Positions 1 to 7,261 are shown, counted from the first letter of the stretch. The stretch is 20,248 nt of DNA from Pelotomaculum sp. UBA3103 (GCA_002365855.1 DFAP01000015.1:1-20248); one strand, 5' to 3'. A program made the numbers and translations. Notes: generated from the sequence alone by a model not told the origin.

Positions 1-102
<102 letters not shown>

Positions 103-106
103 ACTG

Positions 107-1843
107 GTGGCATTGTTCAGCTTGAAATCACTCAAGATAAAAAACAGCCTGATCATGATCGGTGTAATGCTTCCCTTGATTATCGGCTTTTTGGCTTATG
201 ATTTAGACCGGCAGTCAAATACCCTGCGCAGCGCCCTGCATGACAGGGGTATCATTCTTGCTCAGACAGGCGCTAAATCCTCCGGTAAAATATTAAGCGA
301 CGCAATTGAACACGGAACTCTTACTGAAGAGCAGTTGTTCGATACAAACTATGTGCTTATTCCGGGTTCCAGTCCGCAGAAATACCATACAGCTTTTGAC
401 ACTTTTACGGATAATAACTTGAGTTCGGTGCAGGACGCTTTTCTTGAGGACAGGGTCGTCATATATGCCGTTTCGCAGGACATAAACGGCTATGTTCCCA
501 CCCACAATACCATTTATCCCAAAACCGGTGTGGTTGAAACAGGCGGCGTAGGTGATAACCCTGCCCGCGCCAAGCGTATCTTTAACGATCCGGTGGGGTT
601 GGCCTGTTCACAGAACACAGAGCCCTATCTCCTGCAAGTTTACAAGAGGGGGGACACCGGTGAGGTTATGTGGGATATATCGTCCCCAATCTATGTCGAT
701 GGCCGTCACTGGGGGTGCTTCCGCATTGGTTTTTCCATTGATGAAACAAACAGGCTGATTGCTGCGGTAAGAAACAATATTATTGGCGCGGGTACAACCC
801 TCATGATTGCCATGATCATCCTGATCGTATTTATTACAAACCGCATTACCGATAGGATACAGCGGCTGGAGCTGCAAACAGAACGGATAGCCAAAGGCGA
901 TTTTACAGCCATTGACCTGGAAACCACATCAAGAGACGAGATGGGAAATTTGATCCGATCTTTCGGAAACATGGTCGACAGGTTGAGAAATTTGGTTGAA
1001 CGGTCGAGCCGGTCGGCTAATACGGTAGCGGAGTACACAAATGAAATGCGTGACAGCATTCAAAAAGCTGCCGGCACTTTAAATGAATCAATGACTAAAA
1101 TGGGGCAGCTTTCGGAGACCATGGAGAAAATGGAACAAGGTTCTGAAGATCTGGTTGAAGCTTCTGAAAAGACTGTACTGAGCCTGACCAAGGCGGAAAC
1201 GACCTCGGAGAAGTTTCTGAAGCAGATGAAGTCCAGCAGTGTGGCAATGCTTCGCACCAGCGAGTCGGTTAAAGAGCTCGAATCCCACCTGGAAAAAATA
1301 GGTGACATAATCCAGTTCATTGCACTGATTGCCGATCAGGCCAACCTTCTTGCTCTAAAAGCTGTCTCGGAAGTGAATACTACCAACAGGGAGACCAAGG
1401 CTTCAGCACAGAAAGGAACTGCCGAACCCACCGCCTCACCTAAAGAAGACAATTTCACAGCCCTGGCTGCGGAAATTCAAAAGCGTTCGCATGATGCGGC
1501 CCTCGCTACAAAAGGGATCTACAGCCTGTTTGAAAAGGCGCTGCAGCACGCCCGTCAGGCCTCCAACAGCCTGGACAAAGATCAGCAGGTGGTTTCAGAG
1601 GGCTACATGGCTGCAACCGAGGCTTCACAATCCCTGAAATCAATTGTTGCCGACCTTAAAAACCTGATCGTGCTTGTAAAGGAAATTATTTCTGATACGC
1701 AGCAGGTTACAGAAGGGTTCAGCAGCTTGAACCGGGCTACCGGAGAGCAAAACGCTCTTGTTGAGAGGTTTTCCGCAGCGGAGGAAACACTGGATGAGGT
1801 CGTTGCTGAGATGAAGGAGACCTTGTCATCTCTAAAAGTATAG
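107..1843 (+). CDS. Methyl-accepting chemotaxis-like membrane receptor with aberrant signalling tip
   Basis: This is a 578-residue membrane receptor of chemoreceptor architecture. Transmembrane helix 1 is at about residues 13-31. An extracellular sensor region of about 190 residues contains GYVPTHN (128-134) and GRHWGCFRIG (199-208), motifs I associate with Cache-like sensors of bacterial chemoreceptors. Transmembrane helix 2 is at about 224-244, followed by HAMP (about 245-300) and a long coiled coil. The tip is recognisable from QANLLALKA (411-419), but the usual IEAARAGE...GRGFAVVA stretch is replaced by a longer Thr/Lys/Pro-rich linker (about 421-449) before FTALAAEI (450-457). That stretch is where receptors normally contact CheA and CheW, so coupling to the kinase is doubtful. 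The GTG start at 107 follows the poly-G tract directly; no credible ribosome binding site can be judged, so the true start is uncertain. No chemotaxis kinase gene is nearby. The receptor fold is well supported, the ligand is unknown. Confidence 0.85.
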   Translation: MALFSLKSLKIKNSLIMIGVMLPLIIGFLAYDLDRQSNTLRSALHDRGIILAQTGAKSSGKILSDAIEHGTLTEEQLFDTNYVLIPGSSPQKYHTAFDTFTDNNLSSVQDAFLEDRVVIYAVSQDINGYVPTHNTIYPKTGVVETGGVGDNPARAKRIFNDPVGLACSQNTEPYLLQVYKRGDTGEVMWDISSPIYVDGRHWGCFRIGFSIDETNRLIAAVRNNIIGAGTTLMIAMIILIVFITNRITDRIQRLELQTERIAKGDFTAIDLETTSRDEMGNLIRSFGNMVDRLRNLVERSSRSANTVAEYTNEMRDSIQKAAGTLNESMTKMGQLSETMEKMEQGSEDLVEASEKTVLSLTKAETTSEKFLKQMKSSSVAMLRTSESVKELESHLEKIGDIIQFIALIADQANLLALKAVSEVNTTNRETKASAQKGTAEPTASPKEDNFTALAAEIQKRSHDAALATKGIYSLFEKALQHARQASNSLDKDQQVVSEGYMAATEASQSLKSIVADLKNLIVLVKEIISDTQQVTEGFSSLNRATGEQNALVERFSAAEETLDEVVAEMKETLSSLKV

Positions 1844-1882
1844 ATTTTTAGTGATATAATAGTTGCATGGTAAAAATAAAGA

Positions 1883-1938
1883 CCCTGGTATTCAGGCGCT
1901 GTGGCTGCGGCATAACGCAGGCGGGCTGAATGCCAGGG
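1883..1938. terminator. Bidirectional hairpin terminator between convergent genes
   Basis: CCCTGGTATTCAG (1883-1895) pairs with CTGAATGCCAGGG (1926-1938), 13 bp with one imperfect pair. The 30-nt loop holds a second hairpin, CTGCG (1905-1909) with CGCAG (1916-1920). On the plus strand it is followed by CATCTTTTAT, on the minus strand by TCTTTATTTTTACC. It lies between the convergent receptor and FlhB-like genes and can serve both. Confidence 0.65.
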
Positions 1939-1970
1939 CGCATCTTTTATAGTATAATTAGATACTAATT

Positions 1971-2243
1971 TTATTTTGGAGCTTTTCCATCCAGTCGTGC
2001 CACAAAAACAAGAATTCTGGCTATTGCTTCGTACAATGAGGGCGGTATCTCTACACCGATGCCCAGATCGTGGAGAGTTTTGGCAAGGAGCAGGTCATGG
2101 TAAACAGGCACCCCCGATTTTTCGGCCATCTCTTTAATTTTTTTGGCTTTTAAGCCCTGTCCTGACGCAACCACAACCGGGGCGTTGTCTTTTCCTGGCT
2201 CGTAACGCAGTGCGGTGGCAATTTCATTACGCAGGTCATCCAT
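1971..2243 (-). CDS. FlhB C-terminal domain-like protein (YlqH type)
   Basis: This 90-residue protein matches the cytoplasmic C-terminal domain of FlhB, the flagellar type III export switch protein, without its membrane part. ALRYEPGKDNAPVVVASGQG near the N-terminus, the conserved GVPVYHDLLLAKTL and the end EIPPSLYEAIARILVFVARL are the family signature. The autocleaving NPTH motif lies upstream of this region in full FlhB and is absent. Stand-alone copies are known in Gram-positive bacteria (YlqH of Bacillus subtilis). The start was placed at the ATG at 2241-2243 because GAGGTG sits seven bases upstream; the longer frame from 2285 has no such site and overlaps the upstream gene. The TGA of the upstream gene lies within this ribosome binding site, so the two genes are translationally coupled. 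The role of stand-alone copies in export-substrate switching is not established. Confidence 0.85.
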   Translation of the reverse strand: MDDLRNEIATALRYEPGKDNAPVVVASGQGLKAKKIKEMAEKSGVPVYHDLLLAKTLHDLGIGVEIPPSLYEAIARILVFVARLDGKAPK

Positions 2244-2253
2244 CTGTTTCACC

Positions 2254-2841
2254 TCAAATCTTGCGGTCCAGAAGGTGCATTTCAAACTTGGGAAGCAGTC
2301 CTTCCACTACCGCGCCCAGTTCATGCCTTGCCTGGCTGCTGATAAATACTTCCTTAAAACCGATTGACATTAAGTCTTCCTGTAATAGGGGCAAGTTTTT
2401 TCTTATTACTTTGTTTGAGCTATCCTGATCGGTAAAGCACTTGACCAAGAGTTCATCATTACGATAGGTCAGGTTAACCCAGACCCGGCCAAGGTTTTCA
2501 GTAATCAGACAAATATAGATGTCTGAGGCCTGTGCCTGATGGACAGCTGTTCCTGCATTTCGTTCATTCAGCCTGGCAAAGAAACGTGCTTCCTGGAAAA
2601 GCTCGGACCGCATGGGCAGCGGGGCAAAGGCAGGGGGGATGAAAAGCTGCTCCTGATTCAGCTTTGCTTCAGCCTGATTGATTTGAGCTCCTGCAGGGCC
2701 TGCGCCCGCAGCCGGCTTTCCGCCAGCTGCGATTGCATCGCGCACCCGTGATGCGCCTTCAGCCTTTTCTGCAGGAGATACTTTGCTGCTGCTCTGGTAG
2801 GCCAGCTCTTGTAGGAGTGTTGTTAAAGCATTGATATTCAT
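2254..2841 (-). CDS. FliK C-terminal (hook-length control)-like protein, YlqG type
   Basis: A 195-residue protein is predicted from the ATG at 2839-2841; a longer frame begins at 2889, and neither start has a convincing ribosome binding site. After a helical N-terminus comes an Ala/Gly/Pro/Gln-rich linker. The C-terminal half, from about SDIYICLITENLGRVWVNLT onward, has the pattern of the FliK C-terminal (Flg_hook) domain: LGRVWVNLTYR, a short hydrophobic strand LLVKCF, then VIRKNLPLLQEDLMSIGF. In flagellar FliK this domain contacts FlhB to stop hook growth, so its coupling to the stand-alone FlhB C-domain gene just downstream makes functional sense. The pairing resembles ylqG-ylqH of Bacillus. 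It is far shorter than true FliK and has no flagellar neighbours here. The domain call is from residue pattern only and is moderately sure. Confidence 0.6.
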   Translation of the reverse strand: MNINALTTLLQELAYQSSSKVSPAEKAEGASRVRDAIAAGGKPAAGAGPAGAQINQAEAKLNQEQLFIPPAFAPLPMRSELFQEARFFARLNERNAGTAVHQAQASDIYICLITENLGRVWVNLTYRNDELLVKCFTDQDSSNKVIRKNLPLLQEDLMSIGFKEVFISSQARHELGAVVEGLLPKFEMHLLDRKI

Positions 2842-2940
2842 ACTATGGAAATCGGTTCTGCATAGCCTTTTATGAAGTGGCCGGATCATGTTTTTTTTGA
2901 CTTTAAACTCTTAAACCAGGGTTAAAAGGGGTTGTAAAAT

Positions 2941-3636
2941 ATGGAGATTGCCGCAATCTTTTCAACAGCTTTTATTGTAGGTTTTTCTGGAGCTATGATG
3001 CCAGGGCCGTTACTGACCGTCACCATCGGAGAAAGCGCCCGGAGGGGTTTCATTGCCGGCCCGCTATTAGTCCTGGGACATGCAATTCTTGAATTTTCAC
3101 TCATCCTTGCCCTGGTAGGGGGACTTTCAACACTGCTTACAACAGCCGGAGTGTCCCACGCGATAGCTATACTGGGGGGCGCTTTTTTGCTTTACATGGG
3201 TACCGGAATGGCCAGAGATGCAATCACTGGAAAGGTTTCACTGGCTATGGGGCGCTCTGCCGGTGTGGCGTGCGCCGTGCAGGGAGGAGCTGACGCCAGG
3301 GCGGATGACCCTGAGGTTACTGGCAGGGAGGCGCGGCTGAACCCGGTTTTAGCCGGCATTTTAACCAGTATATCCAACCCTTTCTGGACGCTGTGGTGGG
3401 CAACAATCGGACTTGGCTACATCACGCTTTCACTGCAGAGCGGCTATTTGGGTCTGACCTCATTTTTCAGCGGTCATATACTGGCCGATCTTACCTGGTA
3501 TAGCCTGATCTCGGCCGCGGTGGCAGGTGGCAGGAAGTTTCTCAGCGATGGAATATACAGGGGGACTCTGGTTGCCTGCGGGGAATTCCTGGTGGGGTTG
3601 GGAGGCTACTTCCTGTATTTCGGTCTGTTTACATGA
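2941..3636 (+). CDS. LysE family translocator (amino acid or metabolite exporter)
   Basis: This 231-residue integral membrane protein is of the LysE/RhtB type. The N-terminal helix ends in GFSGAMMPGPLLTVT (residues 14-28), the family's Pro-Gly-Pro signature, followed by a second helix with GPLLVLGHAILEF. About six hydrophobic segments are visible. A hydrophilic loop at about 95-130, rich in Ala, Gly, Arg and Asp, separates the halves. The second half has the typical SISNPFWTLWWATIG segment. The ATG at 2941 has AAAAGGGG upstream. It is divergent from the FliK-like gene and lies 64 nt before the LigB/AMMECR1 gene in the same direction with no terminator between them, so co-transcription is likely. 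Whether it exports a product or substrate of the radical SAM system is a guess from position. The substrate cannot be read from sequence. Confidence 0.85.
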   Translation: MEIAAIFSTAFIVGFSGAMMPGPLLTVTIGESARRGFIAGPLLVLGHAILEFSLILALVGGLSTLLTTAGVSHAIAILGGAFLLYMGTGMARDAITGKVSLAMGRSAGVACAVQGGADARADDPEVTGREARLNPVLAGILTSISNPFWTLWWATIGLGYITLSLQSGYLGLTSFFSGHILADLTWYSLISAAVAGGRKFLSDGIYRGTLVACGEFLVGLGGYFLYFGLFT

Positions 3637-3700
3637 TGCTTGCAGCGCAGGGTAAAATAAAAGTAATTAAATAAAGACATTAAAGAAGGGGGCGGTTAGC

Positions 3701-5101
3701 TTGAGTGTGGTTTTTTGCGGAATATGCCCGCATCCCCCCATCGTGGTGCCTGAGGTTGGCGGGTCCGAGGCATTAAGGGTTGTTTCCACCCAAAAAGCCC
3801 TTCTCGAACTGGGTAAGCGGGTGAGGGAGAGCGGAGCAGAAACTATAGTCATTATTTCGCCACACGCGCCGGTTTTTCAGGATGTGGTCGGGTTAAACAT
3901 GACACCAGTTTTAAGTGGGGACCTGGGGAATTTTAGAGCCGGGCAAGTAAAGTTTAAACTTGAAAACAACCGTATTCTCGCGCGCGAGGTTTTGAGACAG
4001 GGTACTGCACTGGGCCTGGCGGCCGTAGAGCTGGACCAGGAGGCTGAAAAGCAGTATGGCCTGGACCTCAGTCTTGACCACGGGGTCACAGTTCCTCTTT
4101 ATTTCCTCCGCAAGTCAGGAGCCGAACTGCCTCTGGTGCATGTGTCCATGACGGTAGCGCCGGTTGAAAAGCTGTTCCTGTTCGGTCTTGCCGTCCGGAA
4201 CGCGGCTGATGCCCTGCAGCACAAGGTGGCCCTGCTGGCCAGCGCAGACCTCTCTCATGGCCTGACCCGTGACGCGCCCGGCGGCTACTTGCCTAAGGGA
4301 CAGGAATTTGACCGGGAGATAGCCCGTCTTCTGGCTGGTCCGGACATAGGTGGCGTGCTGGGGATGGACCCGTCCCTGGTCCGCCAGGCTGGGGAATGCG
4401 GCTACCGCTCTATTGTAATGATGCTGGGTGCGCTCGATGGATACGATGTCAGCGCGGAGGTCTTATCTTACGAGGGACCTTTCGGAGTAGGCTACCTGGT
4501 AGCTTCCTACCAGCCCGGGGATCGAAACCCAAATGGTTCCCTGCTTCAAAAAATTCAAAAGAAGCAGGCAGAAAAGGCTGCGCAGCGGCGGGCGGACGAA
4601 AGTTTGCTGGTAAAAGTAGCCAGGGAGACCCTGGAAAATTATATTAGCGGCCTGCCTCGAACTGCCGTCACTCAAATTCCGGATGAATACAGGGAGCGCG
4701 CAGGTGTCTTTGTCTCCATAAAAAAACACGGGAATTTGAGAGGCTGTATCGGGACCATCAAACCGGTAAGATCTAACATAGTGGAAGAAGTAATTGAGAA
4801 TGCGATCAGCGCGGGAGTCCACGATCCCCGCTTCCAGCCTGTCCGGGAGGATGAGCTGAACGACCTGGAGTATTCTGTGGATGTGCTTTTGCCGCCTCAG
4901 CCAATCAGCGGCCTGCATGAGCTTGATCCCAAAAAGTACGGGGTGGTTGTTCGCTCCGGCAGGAGGAGCGGCTTGCTGCTGCCCAACCTTGAAGGTATCG
5001 ACACTCCCGGAGAACAGGTTGCCATTGCCAGGCGGAAGGCCGGAATTAGCGAGGGTGAGCCGGTAAAGCTGGAGCGGTTTGAAGTGGTGAGATATAAGTA
5101 A
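3701..5101 (+). CDS. LigB/MEMO-like dioxygenase-fold domain fused to AMMECR1 domain (AmmeMemoRadiSam system)
   Basis: This 466-residue protein has two parts. Residues 1-272 have the class III extradiol dioxygenase (LigB/MEMO) fold, with candidate metal ligands and active-site residues H11 in CPHPP, H55 in SPHAP, H127 in LDHG, H186 in DLSHG, and E232/C233 in GECGYRS. A charged linker (about 275-300) leads to an AMMECR1 domain (about 301-466) with the diagnostic LRGCIG (346-351) and SVDVLLPPQPI (392-402). In other genomes the two domains are commonly separate genes next to a radical SAM gene, the AmmeMemoRadiSam set; here they are fused and the radical SAM gene follows 41 nt later. The chemistry is not firmly known for the family as I recall it. 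The TTG at 3701 was chosen because AGAAGGGGG precedes it; GTG at 3707 is an alternative. Confidence 0.93.
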   Translation: MSVVFCGICPHPPIVVPEVGGSEALRVVSTQKALLELGKRVRESGAETIVIISPHAPVFQDVVGLNMTPVLSGDLGNFRAGQVKFKLENNRILAREVLRQGTALGLAAVELDQEAEKQYGLDLSLDHGVTVPLYFLRKSGAELPLVHVSMTVAPVEKLFLFGLAVRNAADALQHKVALLASADLSHGLTRDAPGGYLPKGQEFDREIARLLAGPDIGGVLGMDPSLVRQAGECGYRSIVMMLGALDGYDVSAEVLSYEGPFGVGYLVASYQPGDRNPNGSLLQKIQKKQAEKAAQRRADESLLVKVARETLENYISGLPRTAVTQIPDEYRERAGVFVSIKKHGNLRGCIGTIKPVRSNIVEEVIENAISAGVHDPRFQPVREDELNDLEYSVDVLLPPQPISGLHELDPKKYGVVVRSGRRSGLLLPNLEGIDTPGEQVAIARRKAGISEGEPVKLERFEVVRYK

Positions 5102-5142
5102 CAATTAGAATCCTGTCAATATGTTTTTTTGAGGTGATTGCT

Positions 5143-6147
5143 GTGCGTGAAGCCCTGTATTATGAAAAGAAGGAGAAAAATGCGGTTGCCTGTGCTCTTT
5201 GTCCGCATTTTTGCGAGATTAGGGAGGGGAAAGCGGGCATCTGCCGCTTCAGACAAAACCGCGCGGGAACCCTGTACGCGGCAAATTACGGAAAAGTATC
5301 CTCCTGCGGACTGGATCCGATTGAGAAGAAGCCGCTGTATCATTTTTATCCCGGCTCGGATATTCTTTCCTTCGGGACCCTGGGCTGCAATCTCAGCTGT
5401 GGTTTCTGTCAGAACTGGCAGATTGCCCTGGATGAATCCCCCACCAAAGATATTACCCCGGAGAGCATGGTTGAAATGGCAGTTCAGCAGTGTGAGCGCG
5501 GCTATCCCAATATTGGCATAGCCTACACCTATAACGAGCCCTTTATGTGGTATGAGTTTGTTTTGGATACAGCCCGCCTGGTCAAGAAAGCAGGGCTTAA
5601 CAACGTCCTGGTAACCAACGGGTTTGTCAACGAGGCTCCCCTGCGGGAAATGCTTCCCCGCATTGACGCTATGAATATCGACGTCAAGGGTTTTACTGAG
5701 GAGTATTACCACGACAACTGCAAGGGAAGGCTGGCGCCGGTGCTGCGTACGGTCGAAATCGCCTGCCGGGAATGCCATGTGGAACTCACAACTCTCCTGG
5801 TGACCGGCTTAAACGACTCGCCGGAGGAGATAAGCCGGCTGGTGGACTGGATTGCATCCCTGGATCGGGATATCCCGCTGCATTTCTCGCGCTATTTTCC
5901 AATGCATAAAATGGATTTGCCGGCGACCCCGCTGGAGACACTGGCGCGGGCAAGAGAGATCGCCCGGGAGAAACTATCCTATGTGTATATCGGAAATGCC
6001 CAGCAGCTGAACGGCAGCGATACTTACTGCCCAAATTGCGGCGAAGAGGTAATCAGCAGGATGGGTTACCGAGCCAGGGCGGTAGGACTGAAGGGGAAAA
6101 ACTGCAAAAGCTGCGGCGCTAAAATCAGGATCGTCGGGGATATCTAA
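5143..6147 (+). CDS. AmmeMemoRadiSam system radical SAM enzyme
   Basis: This 334-residue protein belongs to the radical SAM superfamily, in the branch resembling pyruvate formate-lyase activating enzyme (COG1180). The cluster-binding motif CNLSCGFC supplies C82, C86 and C89. The N-terminus carries further cysteines, CALCPHFC (17-24), C34 and C55, which could hold an additional metal site. The C-terminus has two CxxC pairs (CPNC and CKSC) that form a zinc-ribbon-like element. The start was set to the GTG at 5143 because GAGGTG (5131-5136) lies six bases upstream; the longer frame would begin inside that ribosome binding site. It follows the LigB-AMMECR1 fusion directly, and this pairing defines the AmmeMemoRadiSam set. 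The target, whether a small molecule or a protein glycyl radical partner, is unknown; no glycyl radical enzyme is visible in the window. Confidence 0.93.
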   Translation: MREALYYEKKEKNAVACALCPHFCEIREGKAGICRFRQNRAGTLYAANYGKVSSCGLDPIEKKPLYHFYPGSDILSFGTLGCNLSCGFCQNWQIALDESPTKDITPESMVEMAVQQCERGYPNIGIAYTYNEPFMWYEFVLDTARLVKKAGLNNVLVTNGFVNEAPLREMLPRIDAMNIDVKGFTEEYYHDNCKGRLAPVLRTVEIACRECHVELTTLLVTGLNDSPEEISRLVDWIASLDRDIPLHFSRYFPMHKMDLPATPLETLARAREIAREKLSYVYIGNAQQLNGSDTYCPNCGEEVISRMGYRARAVGLKGKNCKSCGAKIRIVGDI

Positions 6148-6151
6148 GATT

Positions 6152-6197
6152 TGAGACAAGGGGACGGTTCTCTCGTCTCACTTCATCCCTTGTTTCA
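6152..6197. terminator. Inverted-repeat structure between convergent genes
   Basis: TGAGACAAGGGGA (6152-6164) is complementary, with an imperfect pair, to TCCCTTGTTTCA (6186-6197). An alternative inner hairpin pairs TGAGAC (6152-6157) with GTCTCA (6175-6180). It sits between the ends of the radical SAM gene and the SPOCS-like gene and overlaps the latter's stop codon. No clear U tract follows, so a terminator role is tentative; part of it is the 26-bp repeat described separately. Confidence 0.4.
6156..6181 (+). repeat. 26-bp dispersed repeat, copy A
   Basis: This copy contains GGGGACGGTTCTCTCGTCTC. By hand alignment it matches the reverse complement of 7262-7287 at 22 of 26 positions. GGGGACGGTTCTC-type words resemble dispersed REP-like repeats that I recall from clostridial and other bacterial genomes, but that resemblance cannot be verified here. 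Confidence 0.7.
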
Positions 6198-6842
6198 TTT
6201 GTGGAGGACAAAATTAACTGTGTCCCGGGCTTTAATCACGCTGACCTTATCCTCCGGCTTGTGGTTGTCCGTAATTGCCACCACCAGGTAAACCCCCGGT
6301 GGCAGATTATTAAAATAGTACCTGCCGTTGTTATCAGTTGTCGCTGAGTTAATAATCTTTTTACTCTCTAAGTCTCTAACGTTGACTGTGGCTTTGTTAA
6401 TCGGGGCTTTGCTTAAAAAATCCGTGACTGTCCCATCCAGGACCAGGTGAACCATGAAGCTTATTTTCAACTTGAGGGTACCGTTAATCAGGATTTTATC
6501 AGGCCGTGTTACATAGTTTTTGATGATAACCTGGTGGTCTATGGACAGAATGTCCTCCCGGCTTATTTCCGGGTGAAGGTTGACAAAAGTACTTATCTCC
6601 AGGTTTTTAGAAAACACTTTTTCAGGATTAAAGACATGTTTATCTTCCAGGTCGCTTGAAATCAATGCGAAGAGTTTTAATAAGGCCTCGATTCTTAAGG
6701 CTCCATTTTCTAAAAGTGTTGTTTCGATATTTTCCACTCTCTGGTATACTTCCACGTCAGAAACGGGCATGGTTACCCCGATCGTACTTGACCAATCGAT
6801 ATCTTTCTCAAATACATCGGTAATGGTGTTCTGTTCGGCCAT
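6195..6842 (-). CDS. SPOCS-like (DUF3794) protein with C-terminal CNA-B/carboxypeptidase-regulatory-like domain
   Basis: This is a 215-residue protein without a signal peptide or membrane helix. Residues about 27-133 contain two stretches of the SPOCS (DUF3794) pattern: one around VEVYQRVEN to RIEALLKLFALISS (30-63), and a clearer one, ISREDILSIDHQVII to KILINGTLKLKISFMV (93-131), with the alternating hydrophobic strands and the ING/VEG turn of that family. Residues about 134-215 form a prealbumin-like beta domain of the CNA-B or carboxypeptidase-regulatory type, with TTDNNGRYYFNNLPPGVY (168-185) as the classic motif. SPOCS domains are associated with spore coat and envelope proteins, so a sporulation role is a reasonable inference but not shown. 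The ATG has GAGGGGG seven bases upstream. The upstream region has a TATAAT and a palindrome. The SPOCS assignment is from memory of the pattern and moderately sure; the C-terminal domain is clearer. Confidence 0.7.
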   Translation of the reverse strand: MAEQNTITDVFEKDIDWSSTIGVTMPVSDVEVYQRVENIETTLLENGALRIEALLKLFALISSDLEDKHVFNPEKVFSKNLEISTFVNLHPEISREDILSIDHQVIIKNYVTRPDKILINGTLKLKISFMVHLVLDGTVTDFLSKAPINKATVNVRDLESKKIINSATTDNNGRYYFNNLPPGVYLVVAITDNHKPEDKVSVIKARDTVNFVLHK

Positions 6843-6870
6843 TTAAAAGCCCCCTCGTTAAATATCCAAT

Positions 6871-6899
6871 ACCTGTTTATTACAGGTTGTATTATTATA
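6871..6899 (-). promoter_or_regulatory. -10 element and operator-like palindrome upstream of the SPOCS-like gene
   Basis: On the minus strand TATAAT (6894-6899) lies about 52 bases upstream of the start codon; no matching -35 element is present at 16-18 bp. ACCTGT (6871-6876) and ACAGGT (6882-6887) form a perfect 6-5-6 palindrome overlapping the expected transcription start. It could be an operator or a leader hairpin. Confidence 0.4.
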
Positions 6900-7017
6900 G
6901 AAAGTCTCCATAGTGTTGAACCCGCTTGGCAATAGTCTTATATTAATCATTATCTTTTCCAAAAGAAAAAATATTTTTCATCTTTTTTAGAAAAGAACAC
7001 ATTCGCCCTTCAGGCGA

Positions 7018-7028
7018 CTCAGACTGTC
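7018..7028 (+). repeat. 11-bp direct repeat CTCAGACTGTC, first copy
   Basis: This 11-mer recurs exactly at 7228-7238, 210 bp away in the same orientation. The following bases GACAAACTG versus TCAAGTCCC differ, so only the core is shared. Confidence 0.5.
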
Positions 7029-7136
7029 GACAAACTGCTTGAGACTTGAGGTTGAAGAAAGCATAAGGCCTCAAAATCGCCGCTAACGTAAGCCAAAGGT
7101 CACTTATCCACAGTTTTCAAAAAGGATTTCCTTAAG

Positions 7137-7166
7137 AAAAAAAACCTGCCAGGCAGGGCCGGCAGG
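7137..7166 (-). terminator. Rho-independent terminator for the receiver-like gene
   Basis: Read on the minus strand, CCTGCC (complement of 7161-7166) pairs with GGCAGG (complement of 7145-7150) and is followed by eight T (complement of 7137-7144). It lies about 140 bp past the stop codon of the receiver-like gene. Confidence 0.65.
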
Positions 7167-7227
7167 CAAAAATCTAACATTTCATAAGATTTGTGACAAC
7201 CTTGTTTGTTAATAGTACAAGAGAACC

Positions 7228-7238
7228 CTCAGACTGTC
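7228..7238 (+). repeat. 11-bp direct repeat CTCAGACTGTC, second copy
   Basis: This exact second copy of the 11-mer at 7018-7028 directly abuts the ACAAGAGAACC word at 7217-7227, which is shared with copy B of the 26-bp repeat. The neighbourhood is therefore a composite of short repeats. Confidence 0.5.
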
Positions 7239-7261
7239 TCAAGTCCCCCCGTTTCAATAGA

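Noticed and set aside
1276..1286. GCTCGAATCCC, resembling a tRNA T-loop
   Set aside because: It lies inside the chemoreceptor coding region and no cloverleaf arms can be built around it.
1883..1938. Nested hairpin as a riboswitch
   Set aside because: It has none of the conserved core elements that I recognise from known riboswitches, and its place between two convergent gene ends with T-rich flanks fits a terminator.
4463..5104. Long minus-strand open frame (213 codons) antisense to the AMMECR1 region
   Set aside because: It lies entirely opposite a confidently identified gene, and its sequence resembles no family. A similar antisense frame occurs at 5116-5778.
7104..7112. Perfect DnaA box TTATCCACA
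   Set aside because: It is a single copy with no cluster and no dnaA or dnaN nearby; one such 9-mer can occur by chance in 20 kb.
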